A stretch of 9,387 bases of DNA, taken from contig DTSF01000214.1 of assembly GCA_012965485.1 (NCBI GenBank), forward strand, positions 1 through 9,387, given 5' to 3'. The notes under the pieces are model-generated. The model was not told the origin of the DNA. It did not search any database and saw only the letters and a list, made by a program, of their open reading frames with translations. The position numbers and the translations under genes were made by a program. The stretch comes from Dehalococcoidia bacterium. Its GTDB lineage: Bacteria; Chloroflexota; Dehalococcoidia; SAR202; UBA826. Shown piece by piece: positions 1 to 6,548 of this stretch (position 1 is its first letter; each line of letters opens with the position of its first letter).

Positions 1-1
1 T

Positions 2-808
2 CGGGAGGTAGCGAGGGAAATATCTTTATCTGCAGGCGAAATACTGCTGGATTGGTGGCCAAAAGCCAAGGAGGTTTCTGATAAAGGGCAGAACGATATT
101 GTCACGAATGTGGATCAAGAGTGTGAAGATCATATTAGAACTGCTATTCGGAGACACTTCCCTGAACACGGGGTTTTTGGAGAGGAAGGGAAAGGCGATG
201 ACCCAACGATGGGTTGGACCTGGATAATTGATCCGATTGATGGTACCCAGAATTACGCTTGGGGTATTCCTTGTTTTTCCATAGTTATTGCACTTGCAAA
301 GGATGGAGAAGTCGTCACAGGTGCTAATTTTGATCCACTCAATAACGAAATGTTTCACGCAGCTAGAGGCCAAGGCGCATTTCTCAATGAAGAAAAGATT
401 CAGGTAAGCGATCTTTCAGAATTCCAGAATGTAGTCATTGGAACGGACCCTGCGTATGGCCCTGTAGAAGGCACAACAGATACCTTGCAAATGTTGAGAA
501 AAATGTGGCCTGCAATAAAAACTACCAGGATGATGGGATCATCGGCCTTAGGAATATCCTACGTAGCGACAGGCAGAACCGATATTTATGTCCATCATCG
601 ACTGCAACCGTATGACCAAGCAGCGGGAATTATATTGATGGAGGAAGCTGGAGGCCTTCTGACTGATAGACATGGGAATCGGGCTGGCCTTTACTCCGAT
701 GGACTCGTAGCATCCTCCTCAGTAATCCATCAGCATTTCATGGAACAAACCAAATATCTGCAATGGAGAAGGCCCTCTACGAGGGCATTGAATCCTAGGG
801 AAAGATAA
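2..808 (+). CDS. Inositol monophosphatase family protein (5'-partial)
   Basis: Mg2+-dependent phosphatase of the FIG/IMPase superfamily. It probably hydrolyses inositol-1-phosphate or a related sugar phosphate in the cytoplasm; the exact substrate cannot be read from the sequence. The frame is open to the left edge, so the start lies outside and 268 residues are visible. A GTG at 110 is an internal valine codon, not the start: the conserved KGQNDIVTNVD segment lies at fragment residues 28-38, partly before it. Metal-binding motifs are intact: GEEG (60-63, ligand E61), DPIDGT (77-82, ligands D77 and D80) and YDQAAG (204-209, ligand D205), followed by an EEAGG segment. The usual WD before AAG is replaced by YD, a mild variation. 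The visible length already matches the family's 250-280 residues, so only a few residues are missing. The protease gene starts 7 nt after the stop, suggesting co-transcription. The family call is secure, the substrate is not. Confidence 0.92.
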   Translation, partial: REVAREISLSAGEILLDWWPKAKEVSDKGQNDIVTNVDQECEDHIRTAIRRHFPEHGVFGEEGKGDDPTMGWTWIIDPIDGTQNYAWGIPCFSIVIALAKDGEVVTGANFDPLNNEMFHAARGQGAFLNEEKIQVSDLSEFQNVVIGTDPAYGPVEGTTDTLQMLRKMWPAIKTTRMMGSSALGISYVATGRTDIYVHHRLQPYDQAAGIILMEEAGGLLTDRHGNRAGLYSDGLVASSSVIHQHFMEQTKYLQWRRPSTRALNPRER

Positions 809-815
809 CAAAAAA

Positions 816-2012
816 ATGATTAAAATCACTCTCGCAATTGCATTATCTTTATTGTTGGTTAACTTTGCTTGTTACCGTGTTGAAAATACAGATCAATTCC
901 CTGTGGGGGATGGCTTAACATCAAAGACAGAAACCCATGTAACATCGGTCGATGGGGCTCAGAGTCTGCCTTCAACATCAGAGAGTGTGGAAACTCCGGT
1001 GTCGGTTACTCAAATTCCTCTTCCACCATTGGTAACTTCAACTTCTGCACCGGTTGATTTTATATCAGTCTCTTCTCATGATGATTCCATGACTACGGTC
1101 GAAGCTGTTCGTGAGTTGGAACCTTCAGTTGTTCAGATATCTACCGATTCAGTAGCAATTAGCCTATATAATCAAATTGTCCCACAAACTGGAGTTGGTT
1201 CAGGGATTATACTTGATAAAGCTGGGAATATACTTACGAACAATCATGTTATTGAGGGTGCAGACTACGTGACCGTCACCCTGAGTGATGGCCGTTCTTA
1301 TCCTGCGAATCTGGTTGGAAGCGATAGTATTACCGATTTGGCCGTAATAAAAATAGCGGCGGCTAAGTTAACCCCAGCAAAGTTCGGCAAATCTTCAAAT
1401 TTAGAAGTTGGTGAAGATGTTATTGCCGTCGGACATGCTCTGGGCCTTAAAGGAGGCCCTACGGTAAGTAAAGGTGTTGTGAGTGCCCTTGACCGCACAA
1501 TACAAACTGATGCTCAAAAAGCGATGGTTGATCTTATACAAACTGATGCTTCTATCAACCCTGGTAATAGTGGCGGCCCTTTGGCTAACAGTAGAGGGGA
1601 GGTTATTGGCATCAACACAGCAATAATTAACGACAGCAATGGAATCGGATTTGCCATAAATATCGATGATGCAAATGTCGTGGTTGACCAGATACTGCGT
1701 TCTGGGTATGTAATGCGAGGGTTTTTGGGAATAACTCCTTTCAATGTGACTGATTCCATCAGGAAACAGTTAAATCTTCCTGTTGCGGATGGCGTAATTA
1801 TTGCAGGAGTCGTGAAAGGATTTCCTGCTGACGAATCAGGTTTACTGACAGAGGATGTAATTGTCATGTTGAACAAAGCAGCTATTGAGAATTCAGGAGA
1901 TCTTTCTAAGTTTTTACTCAATAATCCACCCGGATCTAGTGTTGAGGTGAGTTTCTATAGGAACGGTGAACTTAGGAAGGTGGAGCTAGTATTGGCAGAC
2001 AAACCAAATTAA
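816..2012 (+). CDS. HtrA/DegP-like trypsin-type serine protease with one PDZ domain, membrane-anchored
   Basis: Extracytoplasmic quality-control protease that degrades or refolds damaged exported proteins. The 398 residues run as follows: an N-terminal hydrophobic segment (about 4-18) followed by C19, a low-complexity Ser/Thr/Pro-rich linker (about 30-90), a chymotrypsin-like domain (about 95-295) and one PDZ domain (about 300-395). The catalytic triad is complete: H144 in TNNHVIEG, D174 in SITDLAVIKI and S252 in NPGNSGGPL. The N-terminus could be a lipoprotein signal ending at C19, but the residues before it (N-F-A) do not fit the usual lipobox, so an uncleaved membrane anchor is equally possible. 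The ATG is the only sensible start because it precedes the hydrophobic segment. It follows the phosphatase stop closely, with only a weak AGGGA about 15 nt upstream. The cytochrome c maturation genes lie downstream, so the protease may serve envelope quality control around them; that link is inference. Confidence 0.95.
   Translation: MIKITLAIALSLLLVNFACYRVENTDQFPVGDGLTSKTETHVTSVDGAQSLPSTSESVETPVSVTQIPLPPLVTSTSAPVDFISVSSHDDSMTTVEAVRELEPSVVQISTDSVAISLYNQIVPQTGVGSGIILDKAGNILTNNHVIEGADYVTVTLSDGRSYPANLVGSDSITDLAVIKIAAAKLTPAKFGKSSNLEVGEDVIAVGHALGLKGGPTVSKGVVSALDRTIQTDAQKAMVDLIQTDASINPGNSGGPLANSRGEVIGINTAIINDSNGIGFAINIDDANVVVDQILRSGYVMRGFLGITPFNVTDSIRKQLNLPVADGVIIAGVVKGFPADESGLLTEDVIVMLNKAAIENSGDLSKFLLNNPPGSSVEVSFYRNGELRKVELVLADKPN
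1500..1550 (+). repeat. 15-bp direct repeat inside the protease gene
   Basis: The sequence ATACAAACTGATGCT occurs at 1500-1514 and again, identical, at 1536-1550. Both copies are in the same frame and encode IQTDA, the second copy being part of the conserved IQTDASINPGNSGG active-site segment. The 36-bp spacing is 12 codons. It could reflect a small duplication, or convergence on the same residues and codons. Confidence 0.6.
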
Positions 2013-2116
2013 ATCTTTGGCTTAGAGGTATGAGATTATTTCTCAATATCTATCCCTTTGGCCTACTACCATCTAGGATATTAGGTGATAATGGATGTTG
2101 GGTTTTTAATAGTGGA

Positions 2117-2638
2117 ATGAAAAACGCATCCTATCAAAATATTCGTTTTAGTCTGATAAATTCTCTACTTATGCTTGTTTTGTTTCTTAATACCTCGTGT
2201 ATAGCGGAGAATTCTCACTTTGTTTCTCAGGAAGAAGACAGAATCAATCAGATAAATAGTGTCATTATGTGCCCAGTCTGTCCTGGAGAATCTATAGACC
2301 AATCACAAAACCAAATTGCTTCCGACATGAGAGCAATTGTGAAAGATTTGGTAAAGCAAGGAAGAACAGAGGATGAAATAAAAGACTACTTTGTAGGTAA
2401 ATATGGTCCTGTTATCCTCTTGGAACCATCTACCGAAGGAATAAGTATTTATGTTTGGCTGGTGCCCCCAATCGCTCTCATTTTCGCGATGATAGCCGTT
2501 GGACTGGCTGTTTATGTAATGAGAAAAAGGCAAAAAAACACTCCTTTAAATATGACTCATGGCTTAGCAGGCGAGGTTATTTCCAATGAAGAAAAGGAAA
2601 AATATTTTTCTGTGGTTAATAAAATCTCCAATGAGTGA
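2117..2638 (+). CDS. ccmH: Cytochrome c-type biogenesis protein CcmH (CcmH/CycL/Ccl2 family)
   Basis: System I cytochrome c maturation component. It presents and reduces the apocytochrome CXXCH cysteines on the outer face of the membrane before CcmF attaches heme. From the ATG at 2117 the protein has 173 residues. It has an N-terminal export signal ending near C28 (LFLNTSC), the redox pair C52/C55 in MCPVCPGESIDQSQNQ, a three-helix segment with the usual V..G.TE.EI..YFV..YG pattern, and a transmembrane helix at about 109-135 followed by a basic cytoplasmic tail. The classical family motif is LRCxxCQ; here the second cysteine is followed by Pro-Gly. The frame is open from an ATG at 2030, but that start would put 29 extra residues before the signal peptide, while 2117 has a purine-rich AGTGGA just upstream and gives a normal length. 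The 2013-2116 interval then holds only an unproven GATAAT (2087-2092) without a matching -35. ccmF follows after 37 nt. Confidence 0.92.
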   Translation: MKNASYQNIRFSLINSLLMLVLFLNTSCIAENSHFVSQEEDRINQINSVIMCPVCPGESIDQSQNQIASDMRAIVKDLVKQGRTEDEIKDYFVGKYGPVILLEPSTEGISIYVWLVPPIALIFAMIAVGLAVYVMRKRQKNTPLNMTHGLAGEVISNEEKEKYFSVVNKISNE

Positions 2639-2675
2639 TCTGGAACATAAACTCTCTAAGTATGGTGTTTTTTAG
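2631..2675 (+). other. Possible 14-codon mini-ORF linking ccmH to ccmF
   Basis: An ATG at 2631 overlaps the ccmH stop (ATGAGTGA) and opens a frame encoding MSDLEHKLSKYGVF. It ends at a TAG (2673-2675) that directly abuts the ccmF ATG. There is no clear Shine-Dalgarno directly before ccmF, so ribosomes leaving ccmH could be handed on through this short frame by termination-reinitiation. Short open frames also arise by chance, and nothing proves that this one is translated. Confidence 0.25.
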
Positions 2676-4676
2676 ATGGTAGAACTCGGCCAAATAGCTC
2701 TCATACTCTCATTTATGATGGCAACATACTCCACTGTTGTCGGGTTCGCTGGGGGAATGCTGAATGGTAGAGACCTTGCAGCTAGTGCTAGATGGGGATT
2801 TTATTCGATATGCCCTCTCCTCATATTAGCTACGGCAGCTTTGATTTACGCATTTGTCACAAATGACTTTTCCGTTAAATATGTCGCTGAAAATAGCAAC
2901 ATAGCAATGCCAAAAGTCTACGCTTGGGTAGCTTTTTATTCCGGAAACGCAGGGTCACTCCTCTACATCGCAGTTGCTTTTTCTTTAATGGCTGGAATTA
3001 CAATAAGAATTCTCAATAGTAAATTGCCATACACATCTCCCTATGCTTTGGGAGTAATGAGCATGGTGCTGTTATTTTTTCTAGCAGTTATTTTGTTTTT
3101 AGCAAACCCATTAGATAGGCATCAGATTGCTCTTGAAGATGGTCAAGGAATGAATCCGTTGCTGATTCATTTTGGAATGTTTATCCATCCACCATTTCAA
3201 ATGCTTGGCCTTATTTCAGTTGCCTTGCCTTTTTCTATTGCTATTGGAGCCTTATTAGCTGGTAGAGGGGGTCGAGATGAATGGGTTGATCAAGGCAGGC
3301 TATGGGGGATGGTTTCATGGTTACTTCTCACGACGGGATTATTGTTGGGCGCTTGGTGGGCTTATACCATTTTAGGTTGGGGTGGCTACTGGGCCTGGGA
3401 TCCTGTGGAAAATTCTGCCTTAATGCCATGGCTGGCAATGACGGCCTTTGTGCATTCCATTATGGTGCAGAAACGCCGCGGAATGTTTCGCATGTGGAAT
3501 ATGGTATTGATCATAGTGGCGTTTGCAATGGCTCAAATGGGCATGTTCATCAATCGAGGTGGCCCGGTGCCATCAGTGCATTCCTTTGCTGAATCTACCA
3601 TGGGATGGGTTTTTCTGGCCGTGATGGCGGTAACTCTATTCATTTCTCTAGTTATATTCATTTTTAGATTTGACACTTTAAAAAGCCGGTCCGGATTGGA
3701 TTCGATAATCTCAAGAGAATCAGCTTTCTTGGCCCAAAATATGCTTTTTCTCCTTATAGCATTTATAACTCTATGGGGAACTATATTTCCTATATTTTCT
3801 GAAGCAGTCGATGAAACAACCATGACTGTCGGACAACCATTTTTTAACAAAATGAACGGTCCATTAATGCTTTTATTAGTCTTTTTGATGGGCATTGGAC
3901 CTGTTTTGCCATGGAGGAAAGCTGGTTGGGGGTCAATTAATAGGATGTTGCGGTTGCCTCTAATGGTCTTCTGTCTGGTATTTCTCTTAAGCCTAATAAG
4001 TGGAATCAGGGAATACTGGGTGTTGATATCTTTTGCCATATGCAGCGTACCTCTCACGACCGTGTTTCAAGAGCTAATCAGAGGAAGTAGATCAAGACAT
4101 TCACATGGAGAAAGCTGGGGGCGTGCTTTTTTTTCACTGATTGGTGCCAATCGGCCAAGATACGGGGGATATGTTGTCCACCTAAGTATAATCATGCTTG
4201 CTGTAGGGATAACAGCGTCCTCTTTCTATGATGTTCAAAAAGACGTGGTTATGAGGCCAGGAGATTCCGAGGTACTCGGGAAGTACACTTTTAAATACCT
4301 TGAAGTATCGGAAAAATCATACCCAGATAGAGTGGAAGAAATTGCTAAATTTGAGGTATGGTCGGGGGATAAAAATATCGGGTACATGCACCCGTACCGT
4401 GCTTTTTATCCTGAATTTCAGATCGCTGCTACCAAGGGGGCAATACACAGTACTATTCTAGAAGATTTTTATCTTGTTCCTTCAGAATTTAAAGAGGATG
4501 GCCAGGCAGTTTTTAGAGTATTAGTTAATCCATTAGTGTCATGGATGTGGGCTGCAGGCCCTGTGTTGATTTTGGGAACTCTGATTTCACTGTCTCCAAA
4601 AAACCGAACTCAAAGGAAGAGATTACAGTTACCAAATGTGAGCGTAGATCAAAATCCTTTGGGGATATCAGAATAG
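2676..4676 (+). CDS. ccmF: Cytochrome c heme lyase subunit CcmF
   Basis: Integral membrane core of the System I heme lyase. It takes heme from holo-CcmE and attaches it to the CXXCH cysteines of apocytochrome c. The 666 residues match the family length. Many transmembrane helices are visible. The heme-binding WWD domain is WGGYWAWDPVENSALMPWL at 235-253. Histidines sit where the E. coli protein has its ligands: H171 (IHPPF) and H302 (PSVHSF) beside the WWD domain, H260 (FVHSI) and H502 (YVVHLS) as transmembrane heme ligands. Residues about 520-625 form the long C-terminal extracytoplasmic domain before the last helix. The ATG abuts the stop of a tiny upstream frame, and the next gene starts immediately after this stop (TAGATG at 4674-4679), so expression is probably translationally coupled. 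CcmA-E are not in the window and must be encoded elsewhere if the pathway is complete. Confidence 0.97.
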   Translation: MVELGQIALILSFMMATYSTVVGFAGGMLNGRDLAASARWGFYSICPLLILATAALIYAFVTNDFSVKYVAENSNIAMPKVYAWVAFYSGNAGSLLYIAVAFSLMAGITIRILNSKLPYTSPYALGVMSMVLLFFLAVILFLANPLDRHQIALEDGQGMNPLLIHFGMFIHPPFQMLGLISVALPFSIAIGALLAGRGGRDEWVDQGRLWGMVSWLLLTTGLLLGAWWAYTILGWGGYWAWDPVENSALMPWLAMTAFVHSIMVQKRRGMFRMWNMVLIIVAFAMAQMGMFINRGGPVPSVHSFAESTMGWVFLAVMAVTLFISLVIFIFRFDTLKSRSGLDSIISRESAFLAQNMLFLLIAFITLWGTIFPIFSEAVDETTMTVGQPFFNKMNGPLMLLLVFLMGIGPVLPWRKAGWGSINRMLRLPLMVFCLVFLLSLISGIREYWVLISFAICSVPLTTVFQELIRGSRSRHSHGESWGRAFFSLIGANRPRYGGYVVHLSIIMLAVGITASSFYDVQKDVVMRPGDSEVLGKYTFKYLEVSEKSYPDRVEEIAKFEVWSGDKNIGYMHPYRAFYPEFQIAATKGAIHSTILEDFYLVPSEFKEDGQAVFRVLVNPLVSWMWAAGPVLILGTLISLSPKNRTQRKRLQLPNVSVDQNPLGISE

Positions 4677-5012
4677 ATGTTGGTTATATCTGCAATATTC
4701 ATCAGTCTTATCCTTGCCGTTTTGGTTGCATATCCAATAATCAGAAAAATCGCCTCCAAATCACCGTTGCCTGAAGATGAATCTTCTCTCAAAGCAGATT
4801 TGGAGAGGAGATGGGAGTCTGCATTGGAAGGGCTCAGGCATGCTGAACTCGAGATGTCTGTGGGCAATGTAAGTGAATCAGATTACCTTTGGCTAAAACA
4901 GGTGCACATGACTGAAGCCGCTCTAGTTTTGAAAACTTTGGAAATATCTGACAAAGACAAAGAGTTTCTAATCAAACAACCCCCCTTAGATAGCGGTTAT
5001 GAAGAAGGATAA
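4677..5012 (+). CDS. Short CcmI-like membrane-anchored helical-hairpin protein
   Basis: This 111-residue protein has one N-terminal transmembrane helix (about 2-22) followed by a basic RKIASK stretch that should be cytoplasmic. A predicted helical hairpin follows at about 37-88, with the pattern LERRW..AL.GLRHAELE...GNVSESDY..LK. This resembles the N-terminal part of CcmI/CycH proteins, where a helix ending in a [DE]LE...G.[IV]S..[DE]Y turn precedes a second helix. The large TPR apocytochrome-binding domain of a full CcmI is absent, and there is no zinc ribbon at the C-terminus. Its ATG directly abuts the ccmF stop, which ties it to heme lyase assembly. The role is inferred: a reduced CcmI-like partner of CcmF/CcmH. 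Position and architecture are clear, but the family assignment rests on pattern similarity only. Confidence 0.75.
   Translation: MLVISAIFISLILAVLVAYPIIRKIASKSPLPEDESSLKADLERRWESALEGLRHAELEMSVGNVSESDYLWLKQVHMTEAALVLKTLEISDKDKEFLIKQPPLDSGYEEG
5005..5009 (+). promoter_or_regulatory. Ribosome binding site supporting a TTG start
   Basis: AAGGA lies 8 nt upstream of TTG 5018, inside the last codons of the preceding gene. It is the best Shine-Dalgarno match on the plus strand here and decides the TTG start of the 391-residue protein, whose signal peptide begins directly after it. Confidence 0.6.
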
Positions 5013-5017
5013 CTGAG

Positions 5018-6193
5018 TTGAAAATAGTAGTGTTTGTGCTAATCAGTTTTATTTGTTTTTGTTTAATTCAAGGCGACATTTTATATGCCGAGCAAACCAC
5101 CATCGATATAAGAGGCGAGATAGTTAACTCTACTCAAGAGACGGGGGTAGGTGAAATGGTTTCTGTAGCACTACACATAAACGCATTAGATTCCGAACCG
5201 CAAACTCAACACACTTTTACCGATTCTAAAAGCAGTTTCCGATTCGAAGGTGTGCCCTATAGTCGGGATAAGTTGTACGGTGTTTCCACTATTTATAAGG
5301 GCGCAGTATATGTCAGGAACATAAGTATTGAATCTGGAATTGCCAAACCTGCCCTATTATCGGTCTACGACACGTCTACGGAAGACGATATGATTTTCTT
5401 ATCAAAAGGATCTTTCTCGGTAACTGGGATCGACAGCCTGAATCGAAAAATATCAATTTTGGAATTAGCGACTATTTCCAACAGGTCTAAATTAACCTAT
5501 GTGCAAGGTTCAGGCCCCATGGATTTAATAAGATTTGGTATTCCGGAAGATGCCACAAATTTCGTCTTTGACACTTTAATTCCCTCGGCAGAGTACATAC
5601 AAGTTGACAGGGGGTTTGCTCTTATCGCCGCCATTTCCCCAGGGGACCATGAAGTGATGTATAGCTATGATATTCCTTACGAAGGCCAACAGGCCGAGAT
5701 ATTAAAAACTTGGAGATATGGTGTTCAAAGGGCTAGCATTTTATTCCCACATGACAGTGTTGATATACGTACGGATTTTGAGATTAAAACCCAAGAGACA
5801 ATAGCTGGGACAGTTTACACAATATATGAATCGAAGAATATCTCTAAAGGCAGCCAAACCAAAATGGTTTTAAGCGGCCTGCCTACATCGAAATTTGTGG
5901 AACGAATCTCAAATGAATTTGGAAGCATGCGCTATGAGTATACCGGCCCAGTAGGCTTACTATTGTTTTTGGTATCTATAGGAGTTGTTGGTATTTCACG
6001 GACTATCAAATTACGGAATCGTCATCAATCTTGGTTGATTGGATCTAATGAGGCACAGGTTATTGAGGATCAAATAGCGGAGCTTGACAATCGATATGGC
6101 AAAACTGGCTCGGGTAGGCAGGAGTATATGGATAGAAGAGATTACCTTGTTAAAAGGTTGCGTATAATTTCACAAGAAACTGAGATTAAATAA
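5018..6193 (+). CDS. Exported single-pass membrane protein with N-terminal Ig-like/carboxypeptidase-regulatory-like region, ccm-linked, unknown function
   Basis: I do not recognise a named family for the whole protein. The 391 residues begin with a signal peptide (hydrophobic about 3-18, possible cleavage after A24). A beta-rich extracytoplasmic region follows; its first part (about 27-115) has the IRGEIVNST...G..V.VALH...F.F.GVP..... pattern of carboxypeptidase-regulatory-like or transthyretin-like domains. The middle part (about 130-300) is beta-rich without a clear match. A transmembrane helix at about 311-329 is followed by a basic KLRNRH stop-transfer stretch. The cytoplasmic tail (about 345-386, QIAELDNRYGKTG...QEY..RR..LVKRL) is a predicted helical hairpin of the CcmI type, like the protein encoded just upstream. 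TTG is chosen as start because AAGGA sits 8 nt before it and the signal peptide follows at once. The gene begins 5 nt after the CcmI-like gene, so it is very likely part of the ccm operon. A structural role in the heme lyase assembly is plausible but inferred. Confidence 0.85.
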   Translation: MKIVVFVLISFICFCLIQGDILYAEQTTIDIRGEIVNSTQETGVGEMVSVALHINALDSEPQTQHTFTDSKSSFRFEGVPYSRDKLYGVSTIYKGAVYVRNISIESGIAKPALLSVYDTSTEDDMIFLSKGSFSVTGIDSLNRKISILELATISNRSKLTYVQGSGPMDLIRFGIPEDATNFVFDTLIPSAEYIQVDRGFALIAAISPGDHEVMYSYDIPYEGQQAEILKTWRYGVQRASILFPHDSVDIRTDFEIKTQETIAGTVYTIYESKNISKGSQTKMVLSGLPTSKFVERISNEFGSMRYEYTGPVGLLLFLVSIGVVGISRTIKLRNRHQSWLIGSNEAQVIEDQIAELDNRYGKTGSGRQEYMDRRDYLVKRLRIISQETEIK

Positions 6194-6287
6194 AACAGCA
6201 TTTCAAATTGAGTTCATGTATGGTAAGAAGTGTCTACCAAAAAAATAGACCAATGAATACAAAAACAACTCAGAGATATTTTAGTAG

Positions 6288-6530
6288 ATGATAAGCACAA
6301 TAATTCTTACAGGTTCGTGCCCTAGATGCGGAACTGGAACTCTGACCAATGATGAAGACATGTTTGGCGTGAGGCTGTTTTGCATTATGTGTGGTCACAA
6401 TAGAGACCTTGGAAAATTACCTGTAAAGGTAAAAAATATTCGCGATCTGGTCTTGGCTGTTTTGGAAAGCGATCACCTTGCTCTTCAAAAGAAAAGAACG
6501 GCCACATATCCCGCATCATTATTTGGTTAA
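6288..6530 (+). CDS. Small zinc-ribbon protein, function unknown
   Basis: The 80-residue protein carries a CPRCG knuckle (C11, C14) and a CIMCGH knuckle (C32, C35) separated by 17 residues. This is a textbook four-cysteine zinc ribbon with the GTL...D..G....C..CG spacing. The remaining 45 residues are basic, have no further motif and probably form one helix (about 50-68). Such proteins may bind nucleic acid or protein partners; the role cannot be read here. It stands 94 nt after the previous gene, and that gap shows no clear promoter or terminator, so it may be a separate unit. It converges with the minus-strand operon, the two stops being only 18 nt apart. ATG 6288 has no strong Shine-Dalgarno, but it is the first start in the frame and leaves a sensible N-terminus. 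Confidence 0.8.
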   Translation: MISTIILTGSCPRCGTGTLTNDEDMFGVRLFCIMCGHNRDLGKLPVKVKNIRDLVLAVLESDHLALQKKRTATYPASLFG

Positions 6531-6548
6531 ATCCCAATCAAAAAATTT

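Noticed and set aside
26..373. 115-codon frame antisense to the phosphatase
   Set aside because: The opposite strand carries all the IMPase motifs in frame; this is a shadow.
2058..2092. Promoter-like GATAAT (2087-2092) with TTGGCC upstream
   Set aside because: The spacing of 23 nt between the boxes is too long and TTGGCC is a poor -35 match.
2030..2116. Upstream start for ccmH at ATG 2030
   Set aside because: It would put 29 residues before the signal peptide; ATG 2117 gives a normal export signal and family length. The upstream start is still possible because the frame is open.
3302..3592. 96-codon frame within ccmF, same strand
   Set aside because: It overlaps the conserved WWD-domain coding region in another frame; no motif or ribosome binding site of its own.
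3533..4057. 174-codon open frame antisense to ccmF
   Set aside because: It is wholly inside the well-supported ccmF gene, has no family features and reads as the complement of transmembrane codons.
6228..6252. Inverted repeat GTCTA...TAGAC with an A-rich loop after the 391-residue gene
   Set aside because: The stem is only 5 bp and no T-run follows on the plus strand, so I cannot call it a terminator.
6194..6287. Searched the 94-nt gap for a riboswitch, small RNA or tRNA
   Set aside because: No cloverleaf, long stem or known motif could be seen.
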